Positions 8,580-17,808 of a DNA stretch of 64,000 nucleotides are shown piece by piece (the first letter of the stretch is position 1; the number at the start of each line of letters is the position of its first letter). The notes under the pieces were generated by a model. It was given only the letters and a program-made list of their open reading frames with translations. It searched no databases and was not told the DNA's origin. Both the position numbers and the translations under genes were made by a program. The stretch comes from Bin75 sp965223955 (lineage in GTDB: Bacteria; Nitrospirota; Nitrospiria; Nitrospirales; UBA8639), in contig OZ245029.1 in the NCBI GenBank assembly GCA_965223955.1, positions 1,860,001 to 1,924,000 on the forward strand, given 5' to 3'.

Positions 8580-9016
8580 TTTCTTTTTGTCATCTTCGAC
8601 ATTTTTCCGGTCTGTCATTCCCGACGCTTGTCCCCGACTTGATCGGGGATCCAGGCGATTTATAGGAATCCAGGGTTTTTGCTTTTTCTTTCGTTCGTCA
8701 AGAGAACGATCCTGGATTCCTGCTTTCGCAGGAATTGTAAAGGTTCAGTCATTCGTTGACAGTTTCCGCCTGCATGAGGGAGAGCTATCATTCTGCGCAA
8801 ACACGCCTCATCTGTCATCCTGAGCGAAGCGAAGGATCTGCTTTTCCTGGCGTTCGGTGTTTGAACGAGAGATTCTTCACTTCGTTCATCGTTCAGAATG
8901 ACAACCATGGTGTGGCCGGCTCCTTCATTCTGTCAACGAATGACTGAACACATACAGGAATGACAGAAAGAGAATGAGGGCGCTTCTTCTATGGACGGTC
9001 TCTCCGGGTCGCATAA
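8580..9016. repeat. Repeat-filled intergenic region
   Basis: This 437-bp gap holds no gene. In order it carries a GTCATTCCCGACG-type repeat (8614-8655; related copy at 57927-57960), a CCTGGATTCCTGCTTTCGC motif, a 19-bp perfect inverted repeat TTCAGTCATTCGTTGACAG (8744-8762 against 8930-8948), and within those arms a full family A palindrome (8813-8903). Confidence 0.8.
8813..8903. repeat. Palindromic repeat family A, copy 2
   Basis: Starts TGTCATCCTGAGCGAAGCG and ends CAGAATGACA. It is in opposite orientation to the copy at 6104-6187. It sits inside the 19-bp inverted arms 8744-8762 and 8930-8948. Confidence 0.78.
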
Positions 9017-9661
9017 TTAAAACAATGGTTGATACCGTCGTGAGTACAGGCCCGTAGCTGTTTCTCCGAATCCCAGGGAGGCGTGTTCAGGCTGACTTTT
9101 CCGGTTGAGATTGATAGCGTAATGTCCTCGAACCTGCTCCATGGCTATTTCGTACGGAATGGTCCTCTGGTAAAAATCACCCGGCGCATGTGCCCCGACG
9201 GATAAAATTTCAACGGCCTCGGGAACTGCGTATTTCGGATCGGAAAAGATATAAATATCGGCGACGGCAAATTCACCCAGGTTGTTCCCCGGCGTGGTCG
9301 CAGGAATCTGTGAAACAAGAGAGCCATCCTTTCGTGACAGTCTTAGGTGATTGAGTAAGGCCACGACTTGGCTGTCGGTGGTTTGTCGAGGAACGAGCAG
9401 GCTCAGGGCATTCATTCCTTGCACGTGAGCCGTGACTTTAATCGAAGGCACCGGTGCCGATTCGGCTTCCTTGAGCAACAGCGCCAGTTGTTCCGATCGA
9501 ACTTCATTCCCCTGTGGGGGTTGAATATCCTTGGATTTGGGAATAATCGCTTGGACAAAAAGCCAAAGCCCGATAATCACTCCAAAGATAACGATCATCG
9601 GATGCAGTCCAACGCGTTTGTTTTGCTCTGGGGGGTCCGAGTCATTCATGGTCTTGGGCAT
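9017..9661 (-). CDS. Hypothetical single-pass membrane protein
   Basis: Unrecognised 214-residue protein. One transmembrane segment covers about residues 21-41 (HPMIVIFGVIIGLWLFVQAII); the remaining 170 residues form one soluble domain, probably periplasmic. The domain has a segment VAHVQGMNALSLLVPRQTT and a later VADIYIFSDPKYAV, but no recognisable catalytic motif. Its start at 9661 overlaps the end of mazG by 20 bp on the same strand (an ATG at 9649 would overlap by 8), so co-transcription with mazG is likely. Function unknown. Confidence 0.7.
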   Translation of the reverse strand: MPKTMNDSDPPEQNKRVGLHPMIVIFGVIIGLWLFVQAIIPKSKDIQPPQGNEVRSEQLALLLKEAESAPVPSIKVTAHVQGMNALSLLVPRQTTDSQVVALLNHLRLSRKDGSLVSQIPATTPGNNLGEFAVADIYIFSDPKYAVPEAVEILSVGAHAPGDFYQRTIPYEIAMEQVRGHYAINLNRKSQPEHASLGFGETATGLYSRRYQPLF

Positions 9662-10529
9662 GGTCCTGGGTTTCGAGAGAAACGGAAGCCTGGTGAGATT
9701 CGATTTTTTCCTGGCTTTTGGCTGCTTCCCACAACGTATCCCATTCCAAAGCCGTCATCTCCTGGAGGGCTCTTCCCTCTGGAGCCGCGTGACGTTCCAT
9801 ATATTGGAAACGCGCGATGAAACGGTTATTCGTCTTACGAAGAGCTTCCTCCGGGTTGATTTCTAAAAAACGCGCCATGTTCACGATGGTGAATAACACG
9901 TCCCCCAACTCGTGTTCAACAGCCGCGTTCGGTTGTTGGACGGAAGGCTCGGAGACGGGGAGGTGGGCGGCTGCCGCTCGCAGTTCCCCCAATTCTTCAT
10001 CCAGTTTTTCAAGAACCTGTTCGGAGGTCTCCCAGTCAAAACCGGTACGTGAAGCTCGTTTTTGAATTTGATGAGCCCGTAACAGGGAGGGAAGAGAGGC
10101 AGGGATTCCCGCCAAAACCGAGTCGGATTGAGTCGAACGTTCGGCTCGTTTGATCGCTTCCCATTGCTTGACGACTTGTTCGGAGTCCAACTTCGGGGCC
10201 TCACCGGATGTGGCCGTAAAGACGTGGGGATGCCGCCTGATGAGTTTATGCGTCAAATCGGCGATTACGTCTTCAATGTCGAACGTCTGCTCCTCGGATT
10301 TGATGTGGGCATGAAGCAGAATCTGGAGCAGAAGATCCCCAAGCTCTTCGCGCAGGTGTCGGGGATCTTGCGTGTCGAGCGCTTCGAGTACTTCATACGC
10401 TTCTTCCAATAAAAAAGGCTTGAGTGACTCGTGGGTCTGCTTGACGTCCCAAGGACATCCCTCGGGAGAACGAAGTCGAGCCACCACTCCGACAAGATCG
10501 CGAAAAGCTTGAGTCATCTTATTCTCCAT
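9642..10529 (-). CDS. mazG: Nucleoside triphosphate pyrophosphohydrolase MazG
   Basis: MazG hydrolyses (d)NTPs to monophosphate and pyrophosphate and affects (p)ppGpp-linked stress responses. The N-terminal domain shows LRSPEGCPWDVKQTHESLKP, then the metal-binding EEAYEVLEAL (EExxE) and EELGDLLLQILLHA. A second MazG-like repeat with EELGELRAA and EHELGDVLFTIVNMARFL follows. The ATG at 10529 is chosen because GAGG lies upstream and the family begins near here; a longer ORF from 10586 adds an unlikely N-terminus. About 295 residues, slightly longer than E. coli MazG (263). Divergent from the DUF1844 gene. Confidence 0.92.
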   Translation of the reverse strand: MENKMTQAFRDLVGVVARLRSPEGCPWDVKQTHESLKPFLLEEAYEVLEALDTQDPRHLREELGDLLLQILLHAHIKSEEQTFDIEDVIADLTHKLIRRHPHVFTATSGEAPKLDSEQVVKQWEAIKRAERSTQSDSVLAGIPASLPSLLRAHQIQKRASRTGFDWETSEQVLEKLDEELGELRAAAAHLPVSEPSVQQPNAAVEHELGDVLFTIVNMARFLEINPEEALRKTNNRFIARFQYMERHAAPEGRALQEMTALEWDTLWEAAKSQEKIESHQASVSLETQDHAQDHE

Positions 10530-10645
10530 TGCCGCGCCTCGTGTTTGCGCGTTGGCTAGAATAACCTGTTTCCTCGACTGCTTCAATCGACTTCTTGTCT
10601 TGCGAGGTTATTGGGATTGTGCTACTTTTATTTAGAGTGAGTGCC

Positions 10646-11047
10646 ATGGCTGATATTTCAGAATCAGAGTTTGTAGTCCGCGACAAACGCGGCCAGTTGA
10701 GAGAAGAAGCGGCTTTCGAGTCCGTTGAAAAAGCAGCCTCTGCCACGACACCTTCGTCATCAGACTCAAAGCCTTCCCACACAGGACCGCCACTCTCCTT
10801 TTCGACGTTTATTCTTTCGTTGGGTACGTCAACCCTCATGTTGATGGGCGAGCAACTATCGCCGGAGAATCCCGCCCTTCCGGTCAATCTGCCGCAAGCT
10901 AAGGAAATCATCGACATTCTTCTCATACTGGAAGAGAAAACGAAGGGTAATCTTACCGAAGAAGAGACAAACGTGATGCGCGACATGTTGTACACGTTGC
11001 AGATGAAGTACGTCGAGTTGGCTTCGAATTCCCCTTCGTCCACATGA
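10646..11047 (+). CDS. DUF1844 domain protein
   Basis: Small protein (133 residues) of the DUF1844 family. The conserved region is FSTFILSLGTSTLMLMGE followed by NLPQAKEIIDILLILEEKTKGNLTEEE and a helical C-terminus. The first 60 residues are low-complexity and rich in Ser, Pro and Thr. The start is placed at the ATG at 10646 (MADISESEF) because the ORF upstream to 10595 has no ribosome site and an unlikely hydrophobic lead. Family function is unknown. It lies upstream of the NtrY-like kinase but with a 176-bp gap. Confidence 0.8.
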   Translation: MADISESEFVVRDKRGQLREEAAFESVEKAASATTPSSSDSKPSHTGPPLSFSTFILSLGTSTLMLMGEQLSPENPALPVNLPQAKEIIDILLILEEKTKGNLTEEETNVMRDMLYTLQMKYVELASNSPSST

Positions 11048-11223
11048 TTTTCGTTGTTCCTGCCTTTTCTTTCCCGTACACTTGAGCGTGAGTGAAAACC
11101 CCCTTGCTTTTTCAATCCGTGAGGCTCCTGTTGGTAATGGAAAACAGAAGGCGACAGGCCCCTTATGCCTCTGTTTGCACATGCATAACGCGTGTTTCCT
11201 GGGGGTAGCCTCCCGCTATCGTC

Positions 11224-13521
11224 ATGGCGACTTCTAAATTGACCCCACGTTTATTTCCTTCCGTGAAATTGAAGAAACGGCTCATTCTCGATGATGAGCC
11301 GGGCCCCCAAGCCCAGCGTCTTCATTTGAAACCGATCTGGATTGTCCTGTTCCTCCTGATTTCCTCTCTGCTCTTGACGATGTACTACGCACAGTATGGA
11401 GGATTCGGAGGAAAGACGGCAGACTCGCTTCTCCCAAGCGCCAGTTACGCATTGGTTCTGTTTCTCGTCTATTTAGACGTCGTCGGATTGGTCGTCCTGA
11501 CCCTTTTATTATCCCGTAATTTGATCAAAGCCTATTTCGAACGACGGCACCGGCTGTTGGGGTCGGGATTTCGCGCGAAATTAATCGCCGCATTCATTGG
11601 TTTTTCGTTGGTCCCAACCCTGTTGTTGGCGGTGATGGCCAGTGAGGTGATCAATGAGGTGATGAACGTCTGGTTCAATGATCAGATCGAGGAGGTCCTG
11701 AAAGACTCCGAAGAATTATCCAGGATGTATCATGAAGGACATACGGCCTTGGCCATGCAGAGTGCCAGGGCCATCAGCAAGGAAATTTATCGGGAAGATT
11801 TTTTGCAGCTGGACCGCCGTGAATTATTGATTGCTGCCATGGCCCGAAAGCGTGCGGAATTCAACGTCACGGACGTAGAAGTCTTTTCGTCAAAATTGGA
11901 ATTGCTCGTTCGCGAGACCGCCCCGGAGGCAACCGACAGGATGTTCCATTTGCCGGTAGGGCAACTTGTTCGTCGGGTCTTGGATTCGCATGAGGAAGTG
12001 ACCTCGGTGCAAGTCGCACAATCTGGACGACTGATCCGCGCAGCGGTACCGATTACCTCCAACAGCCAACCCGGAGGGATTGACGGAGTGGTTGTCGTCA
12101 ACACCTACGTCTCGGAATCGATCTTGGCGAAAATGCAAGGAATCGCCAAACACTATACTGATTACCGGCAGATGAAGGCGTTGGAAAATCCCATTAAGGC
12201 CGGGGCCTATCTGTTTGTTGCGGTCGTCACGGTTTTATTGTTATTCAGCGCTACCTGGTTTGGATTTTACGTGGCGAGAAGCATCACCGTGCCGATTCAG
12301 AAATTGGCTGAAGGAACCGAAGCCGTAGCCCGTGGGGACCTCAACGTGAGAATTAGAGTCAATGCCACCGATGAGATTGGGACGTTGATCGACTCGTTTA
12401 ACCGAATGACCGAAGATTTGTCAAACGGCAAAGTCAGACTGGAAGAAGCCAATCAATCGCTCATGCAATCGAACGTCGAAGTCGATCGCCGGCGGGCGTA
12501 TACGGAAGCCGTCGTGGATACGATTGCTTCAGGCGTGATGTCCATTGATACTCAGCACACGATTACCACGTTCAATCATTCGGCTGAGCGGATATTGGGG
12601 GTCAGGGGCGACGCTGTCCGCAGGCGCTTGGCGTTTGACGTCTTCAAATTTCATCAATTCCCGTTGTTCCAGGAGGCCTATGACCGGATTTTACACGATC
12701 GCCAGGATAGTCTCACCCTCGAAGGTCAAATGGAGGTGCAGGGGAAACTCCTCACCATGGGGTTGAATCTTTCCCGCATGAGAAACGAGGCTGGCAAGGA
12801 CTTGGGGTTCGTGTTTGTCTTCGAGGATCGGACCGAATTGATCAAGGCGCAGAAAACTGCGGCCTGGCAGGAAGTGGCCCAACGGATTGCGCATGAAATC
12901 AAGAATCCCCTGACGCCCATTCAACTTGCGGCCCAGCGGTTACGAAAAAAGTTTTTTGAAGGGTCTCCTGATTTTAAAGCCATTTTTGATCAATCAACGA
13001 CCGTTATTGTGAACGAAGTGGGAAGTTTAAAGCGAATGGTGGACGAATTTTCGAAATTTGCCAGGATGCCCGCTCCGCATATGGCCAGGGAATCGTTGCA
13101 CGACATCATTGAAAAGGTGAGTGACCTGTATCGTGGCGGACACCATGACGTCGAGTTTATTCCAACCTTTGATTCCTTGGTCCCGGATATCAATATCGAC
13201 CGGGAACAGATGCGTCGGGTCTTCGTCAATTTGTTTGACAATGCCATCCAGGCCATGAAGCAAAAAGGGCGCATCTGGGTTTCCACGAAAATGGATTGGA
13301 AGCATAAACGGGTCCGAATCACGGTGGCCGACGAAGGGTCGGGCATTCCCCAAGAAGATCAGGAAAAATTATTTGTCCCGTCTTTTTCGCGAAAACGAAC
13401 GGGAACCGGACTCGGGTTGGCGATTGTTCATCGAATCGTGACGGATCACAACGGGACGATTCAAGCCTCCAATCGCCACCCCCAAGGGGCCTTGTTTATT
13501 ATCGAACTCCCCGTCGCTTGA
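11224..13521 (+). CDS. ntrY: NtrY-like membrane sensor histidine kinase
   Basis: A 765-residue sensor kinase of the NtrY type. Transmembrane segments lie near residues 37-58, 77-98 and 117-140, followed by an extracytoplasmic region and a further segment at about 325-350. Then come a HAMP domain (RSITVPIQKLAEGTEAVARGD), a PAS domain (about 430-540), a HisKA domain with phospho-acceptor His557 in RIAHEIKNPLTPIQ, and an HATPase domain with DNAIQAM, DEGSGIP and GTGLGLAIVHRI. The response regulator follows after 99 bp. In characterised systems NtrYX senses nitrogen or redox state; here the signal is inferred only from family and the nitrogen genes nearby. Confidence 0.88.
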   Translation: MATSKLTPRLFPSVKLKKRLILDDEPGPQAQRLHLKPIWIVLFLLISSLLLTMYYAQYGGFGGKTADSLLPSASYALVLFLVYLDVVGLVVLTLLLSRNLIKAYFERRHRLLGSGFRAKLIAAFIGFSLVPTLLLAVMASEVINEVMNVWFNDQIEEVLKDSEELSRMYHEGHTALAMQSARAISKEIYREDFLQLDRRELLIAAMARKRAEFNVTDVEVFSSKLELLVRETAPEATDRMFHLPVGQLVRRVLDSHEEVTSVQVAQSGRLIRAAVPITSNSQPGGIDGVVVVNTYVSESILAKMQGIAKHYTDYRQMKALENPIKAGAYLFVAVVTVLLLFSATWFGFYVARSITVPIQKLAEGTEAVARGDLNVRIRVNATDEIGTLIDSFNRMTEDLSNGKVRLEEANQSLMQSNVEVDRRRAYTEAVVDTIASGVMSIDTQHTITTFNHSAERILGVRGDAVRRRLAFDVFKFHQFPLFQEAYDRILHDRQDSLTLEGQMEVQGKLLTMGLNLSRMRNEAGKDLGFVFVFEDRTELIKAQKTAAWQEVAQRIAHEIKNPLTPIQLAAQRLRKKFFEGSPDFKAIFDQSTTVIVNEVGSLKRMVDEFSKFARMPAPHMARESLHDIIEKVSDLYRGGHHDVEFIPTFDSLVPDINIDREQMRRVFVNLFDNAIQAMKQKGRIWVSTKMDWKHKRVRITVADEGSGIPQEDQEKLFVPSFSRKRTGTGLGLAIVHRIVTDHNGTIQASNRHPQGALFIIELPVA

Positions 13522-13620
13522 TACGAGCAGACGGTGCATGGAACAACAAGACGACGGATTCGCCAAAGATTTTTTATGACGTTCCGGCTTACGATCTGGT
13601 CATAACTTGGAGGAATAGGC

Positions 13621-14982
13621 ATGTCCGGTACCATCTGTATCGTCGATGATGAACCTTCCATCTTGAATGCCTTGAGTGGTATTTTGGAAGACGAAAGGTA
13701 TCAGGTCACGATCGCGAAAACCGGTGGGGAGGCCCTGAAAGTCATTCAAATGGAGGTGCCGGACGTCGTGCTTCTCGACATTTGGATGCCGGAGTTAGAT
13801 GGCTTGGAGGTGTTAAAACGCATCCGTGAGCAATTCCCACACATCATGGTCATTATGATGTCCGGTCATGGATCCGTCGAAACCGCGGTGACAGCCACAA
13901 AATTGGGCGCCTATGATTACCTGGAAAAACCGCTGGATCTTGAAAAAGTCACTATCCTGGTCCGCAATGCTCTGCACCAGCGTAAGCTGGAAGAAGAAAA
14001 TATCAACCTCCGCGTTAAGGTCCAGCGGCATTCGAAACTCGTCGGAGCCTCTTCCGTTATGGAGACGCTTCGACAGCAAATCGCGGCTGCGGCACCGACC
14101 CATAGTCGGGTCCTGATTTCTGGAGAAAACGGCACGGGTAAGGAATTGGTGGCACGGGCCATCCATCTTCAAAGCCCTCGCCATAATCGTCCGTTTATCG
14201 AAGTCAATTGTGCGGCGATCCCCGAGACGTTGATTGAGACGGAGCTGTTCGGGCATGAACGCGGTGCGTTTACGGGAGCCGTTTCTCAAAAACGCGGAAA
14301 ATTCGATTTTGCGGACGGTGGCACCCTGTTCCTCGACGAAATCGGCGATATGAGTCTGGCCACTCAAGCGAAAGTGCTTCGCGTATTGGAGGAACAACAG
14401 TTTACCCGGGTAGGAGGGGGGAAACTGATTACGGTCAACGTCCGCGTCATCGCGGCATCCAATAAGGATTTTAGTCAGGAAATTGAAAAAGGGAACTTTC
14501 GCGATGATCTGTTTTATCGGTTAAACGTTTTGCCGATAGAAGTACCGCCGCTTCGCGCTCGACGTGAGGATATTCCGGCTCTCACCCGGCATTTCTTGAA
14601 GATTCATGCAGAAGAGCAGGGGGTGAAGTTAAAAGAGATCACTCCGGAGGCATTGGATGCACTGGCGCGTCATGAGTGGCCGGGCAACATTCGAGAACTT
14701 CGCAATCAAGTCGAGCGCCTGATGATTATGGTGCCCAAAACCACCATAGAGGTGGGCGATGTCTTACCGTTTATGCCGAGGGGTTTCAGCCGGATCAATC
14801 CCCTGGACGCATACGATTCCTTGCGGGATGCCCGGCATGCGTTTGAACGTGAGTATATTACCATCCGTTTGCGGGAGAATGGTGGGAACGTCTCGAAGAC
14901 CGCCGATGACCTGAAAATCGAACGAAGTCACTTGCATCGCAGAATTAAAGATCTGAACGTGGAATTCCGTTCGGGAAACTGA
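13621..14982 (+). CDS. ntrX: NtrX-like sigma-54-dependent response regulator
   Basis: A 453-residue NtrC-family regulator. The receiver domain has acidic pocket D9/D10 and phospho-acceptor Asp53 (LLDIWMPE). The AAA+ domain carries Walker A GENGTGKE (168-175), the sigma-54-contacting GAFTGA loop (215-220), FLDEIGDM (Walker B) and FRDDLFYRLNVLPI. A C-terminal Fis-type helix-turn-helix ends the protein (NVSKTADDLKIERSHLHRRI). It is encoded directly after the NtrY-like kinase, its presumed partner. The last base of the stop is the first base of the downstream methyltransferase start, so that gene is translationally coupled. Confidence 0.9.
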   Translation: MSGTICIVDDEPSILNALSGILEDERYQVTIAKTGGEALKVIQMEVPDVVLLDIWMPELDGLEVLKRIREQFPHIMVIMMSGHGSVETAVTATKLGAYDYLEKPLDLEKVTILVRNALHQRKLEEENINLRVKVQRHSKLVGASSVMETLRQQIAAAAPTHSRVLISGENGTGKELVARAIHLQSPRHNRPFIEVNCAAIPETLIETELFGHERGAFTGAVSQKRGKFDFADGGTLFLDEIGDMSLATQAKVLRVLEEQQFTRVGGGKLITVNVRVIAASNKDFSQEIEKGNFRDDLFYRLNVLPIEVPPLRARREDIPALTRHFLKIHAEEQGVKLKEITPEALDALARHEWPGNIRELRNQVERLMIMVPKTTIEVGDVLPFMPRGFSRINPLDAYDSLRDARHAFEREYITIRLRENGGNVSKTADDLKIERSHLHRRIKDLNVEFRSGN

Positions 14983-16292
14983 TGTCCCAGTCTCTCACTA
15001 TTGAACGTGTGGTTGCCGGTGGATGGGGATTATCCCGTTCAGGCTCCATGGTCACGTTCGTCCGGGGCGGATTGCCCGGCGAGGTGGTCACGGTTATCTC
15101 CAACGAACGGCATTCCGATTACGAGTTTGCAACCCTTGATGAAATTCGCGTGGCGTCACCGCATCGCATTCAGGCTCCGTGTTCCGTCTATGAAGATTGC
15201 GGGGGCTGTCAATTTCAGCATGTTCGCTATGAGGCACAATTGCAGTATAAACAAGGCGTGCTGGAGGAAGCGTTCTCCCGTATCGGCCGAATCGAGCAGG
15301 CGATATTTCAAGATCCCGTTCCTTCGCCCTTGCCCTATGAATACCGGCGACGAGTTCGCTTCAGGGTGTTTCAGCAGCACGGTACGTTTCACCTTGGATT
15401 CGTACGGGAACGATCGCACAACCCGGTCAAGGGAGTGGGCTGCCTGTTAGTCTCAAAGCCCATGGGAAAAGTGATCGAAAACATCGAAGGACAATTGGCT
15501 CGCCTGCGCCAGTTACCCGCGTTTCTCTCACACGTGGAAATTCGATCCTCGGACGCGTTCGGGACGCACCTGATTCTGTGCACGGTGCCCCGTGCTTCGC
15601 ACAACCAGGCACGAGAACTCTTGGCATTGTTTGAGGGGATTCCTACCGTGGTCGGGTGCATTCTGACCTCCTCTTCCGCGACAGCGTCTCAAAAAAGGCA
15701 CCTGCGGCGAGTCGTCCGGGGTGAACCCCATTTGTTTGAACGATTTCAGGATATGGTCATTCGGGTCAGCGACCGATCGTTTATGCAGGCGAATTGGGCG
15801 GTCTATTCGCTTATTTTTCAAACGTTGGTGGATTGGATGAACGTACGGGATCGGCAAACTCGCGTGCTTGAGTTATATGCCGGGGTCGGATGCGTAGGAT
15901 TGGGTTTGGCAAGAAACGGAGCACTGGTCACGGAAGTCGAGGAGAATCCCTATGCCGTGGCTGATGCCAAACAATCGGCATCTCAAAACCATATCGGGCG
16001 TTATCGTATACGGGCGGCAAAGGTTGAGGACTTTTTGGAGACGGTGGCCGCCGACGAATACGACGTGATCGTGATGGATCCGCCGCGAACGGGATTGAGC
16101 CGGCGTTGCGTCGAATCCCTGGAGCGCATCCGGGCACCCCACATGTTTTATCTTTCGTGTGACGCTTCCTCCCTGGCTCGTGACCTCAACCGGCTTTCTA
16201 CGACCCGGTACCACGTCAGGCGAGTGCAGGTGTTTGATATGTTCCCGCAAACCGCGCATATCGAAACCCTGGTGGAACTCGTCCGTGTGTAG
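14982..16292 (+). CDS. TrmA/RlmD-family 23S rRNA uracil-C5 methyltransferase
   Basis: SAM-dependent RNA m5U methyltransferase, 436 residues. An N-terminal TRAM-like domain is followed by a cysteine cluster for a 4Fe-4S centre (Cys67, Cys73, Cys76 in CSVYEDCGGCQFQH, with a later Cys in VGCLLV). The SAM-binding motif is ELYAGVGCVGLGLA, then VMDPPRTGLS. The catalytic cysteine lies in YLSCDASSLARDL (family SCDPxTLARD). The Fe-S cluster points to the RlmC/RlmD (RumA) side of the family rather than TrmA. The ATG overlaps the ntrX stop by one base. Which uridine is modified cannot be told. Confidence 0.85.
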   Translation: MSQSLTIERVVAGGWGLSRSGSMVTFVRGGLPGEVVTVISNERHSDYEFATLDEIRVASPHRIQAPCSVYEDCGGCQFQHVRYEAQLQYKQGVLEEAFSRIGRIEQAIFQDPVPSPLPYEYRRRVRFRVFQQHGTFHLGFVRERSHNPVKGVGCLLVSKPMGKVIENIEGQLARLRQLPAFLSHVEIRSSDAFGTHLILCTVPRASHNQARELLALFEGIPTVVGCILTSSSATASQKRHLRRVVRGEPHLFERFQDMVIRVSDRSFMQANWAVYSLIFQTLVDWMNVRDRQTRVLELYAGVGCVGLGLARNGALVTEVEENPYAVADAKQSASQNHIGRYRIRAAKVEDFLETVAADEYDVIVMDPPRTGLSRRCVESLERIRAPHMFYLSCDASSLARDLNRLSTTRYHVRRVQVFDMFPQTAHIETLVELVRV

Positions 16293-16306
16293 CTCCGGCG
16301 TTCGGA

Positions 16307-16431
16307 CTCTACCCCACCCCCGCTTTCGCGGGGGCATGCCTAGCTCGACCTCCCCTTACAAAGGGGAGGGAAAAGGCGGTCATGCCTTTTCCATTCCCCT
16401 CCTTTGTAAGGAGGGGCGAGGGGAGGTAGAG
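16307..16431. repeat. Palindromic repeat family B, full copy with internal insertion
   Basis: Outer ends are CTCTACCCCACC and GGGGAGGTAGAG. Inside are two hairpin halves, CCTCCCCTTACAAAGGGGAGG and CCCCTCCTTTGTAAGGAGGGG. Compared with the copy at 54975-55064 it has about 27 extra bases (near 16319-16346) that themselves form a small palindrome (CCCCGCTTTCGCGGGG). It fills the gap before purN. Confidence 0.85.
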
Positions 16432-16448
16432 ATGTACGGGAGGACGCA

Positions 16449-17075
16449 ATGAACGTTCTCCGGTTAGGTGTTCTTGTTTCAGGCAGGGGGTCCAATCTTC
16501 AAGCCATTATGAATGAGATTGAAGCTGGAACCGTCAAAGCCGAGATTGCGGTCGTGATCAGTAATAAACAGGGGGTCCCGGCCTTGGAGCGCGCGGAACG
16601 CCACGGGTTGACAACCGTTTTTCTCGACCCAAAGTCAGTGGCGGATACGCCGAACCCCCGGCAGGCGTATGACCAAAAACTTTTGGAGACGTTGCAGCAT
16701 CACCAGGTGCAGTTGGTGGTATTGGCGGGATATATGAAAATTGTCACTTCGGTCCTTATCGATTCGTATGAATCGCGCATCATGAACATTCATCCTGCAC
16801 TTCTTCCGAGCTTTCCCGGCTTGGATGCCCAACGACAGGCATTGGACCATGGAGTGAAAGTATCCGGCTGCACGGTTCATTTTGTGACCGAAGGCATGGA
16901 TACGGGCCCTATCATCCTGCAACGAGCCGTACCCGTGGAAGAAGGTGATACCGCAGATACCTTATCCGAACGAATCCTGAAAGAAGAGCATGGACTTTTG
17001 CCCAGGGCCATCCGGTTATTTGCGGAGGGGCGACTGACAGTTGAAGGTCGGGCCGTCCACATACGCGATGCTTGA
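16449..17075 (+). CDS. purN: Phosphoribosylglycinamide formyltransferase
   Basis: GAR transformylase, third step of purine synthesis, using 10-formyltetrahydrofolate. 208 residues, normal size. The N-terminal LGVLVSGRGSNLQAIM binds the phosphate of GAR. The catalytic region is VLAGYMKIV, then MNIHPALLPSFPGLDA (the catalytic Asn and His lie in NIHPALLP), and GCTVHFVTEGMDTGPIILQ supplies the catalytic Asp. The gene is separated from the rRNA methyltransferase gene by the family B repeat and precedes tRNA-Ala. purL and purF lie 36-38 kb away, so the pur genes are scattered. Confidence 0.96.
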   Translation: MNVLRLGVLVSGRGSNLQAIMNEIEAGTVKAEIAVVISNKQGVPALERAERHGLTTVFLDPKSVADTPNPRQAYDQKLLETLQHHQVQLVVLAGYMKIVTSVLIDSYESRIMNIHPALLPSFPGLDAQRQALDHGVKVSGCTVHFVTEGMDTGPIILQRAVPVEEGDTADTLSERILKEEHGLLPRAIRLFAEGRLTVEGRAVHIRDA

Positions 17076-17119
17076 CTTGATTGCAGGGCGCCGGTCCTTT
17101 TGATAGAGTGCCAGACGTG

Positions 17120-17195
17120 GGGGGGCTAGCTCAGTTGGGAGAGCACAACGTTCGCAACGTTGGGGTCGGGGGTTCGAGTCCCCTGCCCTCCACCA
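17120..17195 (+). tRNA. tRNA-Ala (anticodon CGC)
   Basis: Full 76-nt cloverleaf. The acceptor GGGGGGC pairs with GCCCTCC with one G-U pair, then discriminator A and encoded CCA. The anticodon stem CAACG/CGTTG encloses TTCGCAA, giving anticodon CGC (codon GCG). The T arm is GGGGGTTCGAGTCCCCT. Confidence 0.96.
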
Positions 17196-17284
17196 AACTT
17201 TGTCTTTGTTTGCGGAACTTCATGGGGTGTCGTGACAACGGCAAAGGAGGGTTTGATAAGGAAAGAAAATTTTTTGCCATAATC

Positions 17285-17312
17285 CTTAATAATTTTTCTA
17301 AACATTATTAAG
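17285..17312 (+). promoter_or_regulatory. Inverted repeat, likely Rrf2 operator
   Basis: Perfect 9-bp inverted repeat CTTAATAAT (17285-17293) and ATTATTAAG (17304-17312) with a 10-bp spacer, ending three bases before the Rrf2 gene's ATG. Rrf2 proteins commonly bind AT-rich dyads at their own promoters, so autoregulation is the natural reading. An RNA hairpin blocking the start is an alternative. Confidence 0.6.
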
Positions 17313-17315
17313 AAT

Positions 17316-17798
17316 ATGAGACTGTCCAGAAAAAGCGAATACGGATTGCGGGCCTTGATTGAATTGACCAAGGCGTACGATCAGTCTGCATTGCGACGAT
17401 CCGACATTGCAGAATCCCAACAAATTCCCGTGGGCTTTTTGGAAACCATTCTGTTGGAATTAAAGCGGGCGGGGATCTTAGGGAGTCGTCCCGGCGTTCA
17501 GGGCGGATACCGGTTGATTAAACCCCCGGAAGACGTGTCACTCGGACAGGTCATTCGTATTTTAGACGGTCCCCTCGCACCGATTGCCTGTGTGAGTCAG
17601 ACCGCCTATCAAACGTGTCAGGATTGTCCGTATTCCGAAGACCGTGAATGTCCGATTCAAAGCGTGATGTTCGAGGTCAGGAATGCCATCGTCAACGTAT
17701 TGGATCGGTATACGTTGAGAGCCTTTTACGACCAAGGTCGAAATCGGCGCTTCCGGAAATCTGCGAAACCCCGAAGGGACAACACCCGCAGTCAATAA
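17316..17798 (+). CDS. Rrf2/IscR family transcriptional regulator
   Basis: A 160-residue Rrf2 regulator. It has an N-terminal winged helix (MRLSRKSEYGLRALIELT, RRSDIAESQQIPVGFLETIL, then the wing RPGVQGGYRLIKPPEDVSLG). Its cysteines are Cys92, Cys101, Cys104 and Cys112, a possible Fe-S or redox-sensing site whose spacing differs from the IscR CX5CX5C pattern. A basic C-terminal tail follows. It is preceded by an inverted repeat likely to be its operator. The DUF2061 gene begins 10 bp downstream and is probably co-transcribed. Targets are not identifiable here. Confidence 0.88.
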   Translation: MRLSRKSEYGLRALIELTKAYDQSALRRSDIAESQQIPVGFLETILLELKRAGILGSRPGVQGGYRLIKPPEDVSLGQVIRILDGPLAPIACVSQTAYQTCQDCPYSEDRECPIQSVMFEVRNAIVNVLDRYTLRAFYDQGRNRRFRKSAKPRRDNTRSQ

Positions 17799-17808
17799 GG
17801 AGTGGGCT

